From a bacterium (GTDB lineage Bacteria; Margulisbacteria; Marinamargulisbacteria; SXXA01), in contig JAGYJO010000086.1 in assembly GCA_018402095.1 (NCBI GenBank), positions 1 to 6,179 of the forward strand: DNA of 6,179 bases. Reading direction: 5' to 3'. Below the pieces are notes generated by a model, which was given only the letters and a program-made list of their open reading frames with translations, made no database searches and was not told where the DNA came from. Below, in pieces: positions 6,176 through 6,179 of this stretch (positions within the stretch are counted from its first letter, which is position 1; each line of letters opens with the position of its first letter). The position numbers and the translations under genes were made by a program.

Positions 6176-6179
6176 CCTG

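Noticed and set aside
1..6179. CRISPR array, tRNA or rRNA genes
   Set aside because: No regularly spaced direct repeats, cloverleaf-like segment or rRNA-like sequence was seen on either strand.

Overview
The window looks like a piece of a Gram-negative, proteobacterium-like chromosome. This rests on gene style only: a membrane sensor of the 7TM/GAF/HisKA type, tight gene spacing, mixed ATG and GTG starts, and a palindromic intergenic repeat whose translation gives the well-known NPLPASPFFKG-type tail. No rRNA, tRNA or species marker is present, so the lineage cannot be fixed. The glutaminase has the domain layout of animal glutaminases, and the last protein ends in a eukaryotic-looking dileucine motif. 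Together these weakly hint at a host-associated or protist-associated lifestyle, but that is inference.

Layout. (1) 1-1356, plus strand: the 3' part of a membrane-bound histidine-kinase-like sensor with membrane helices, a GAF-like domain and a HisKA phosphoacceptor domain. It has no ATPase domain, and its last 19 codons are supplied by a 110-bp inverted repeat at 1296-1405. (2) 1446-2651, plus strand: an intact serine-dependent glutaminase with an N-terminal EF-hand_14-like domain, as in eukaryotic GLS. (3) 2666-4375, minus strand, convergent with the glutaminase: an intact 569-codon frame holding the end of one class I methyltransferase domain, a second, degenerate methyltransferase-like domain, and a C-terminal 2-oxoglutarate/Fe(II) dioxygenase-like domain (HxD...H...R). 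(4) 4376-4913, minus strand: the proper 5' end of that gene, with an RBS, a GTG start and a recognisable SAM-binding motif, but broken by about six frame changes and three in-frame stops. (5) 4914-5278: a non-coding stretch with a LacI-type palindrome, a weak promoter candidate and a roughly 190-bp element of nested inverted repeats that would lie in the leader of the next gene. (6) 5279-6175, plus strand: an unrecognised 298-aa multi-pass membrane protein.

The genes do not form an obvious pathway. The most notable signals are the methyltransferase/methyltransferase/dioxygenase fusion with damage confined to its first quarter, the eukaryote-type glutaminase, the repeat-capped ATPase-less sensor, and the structured leader element.
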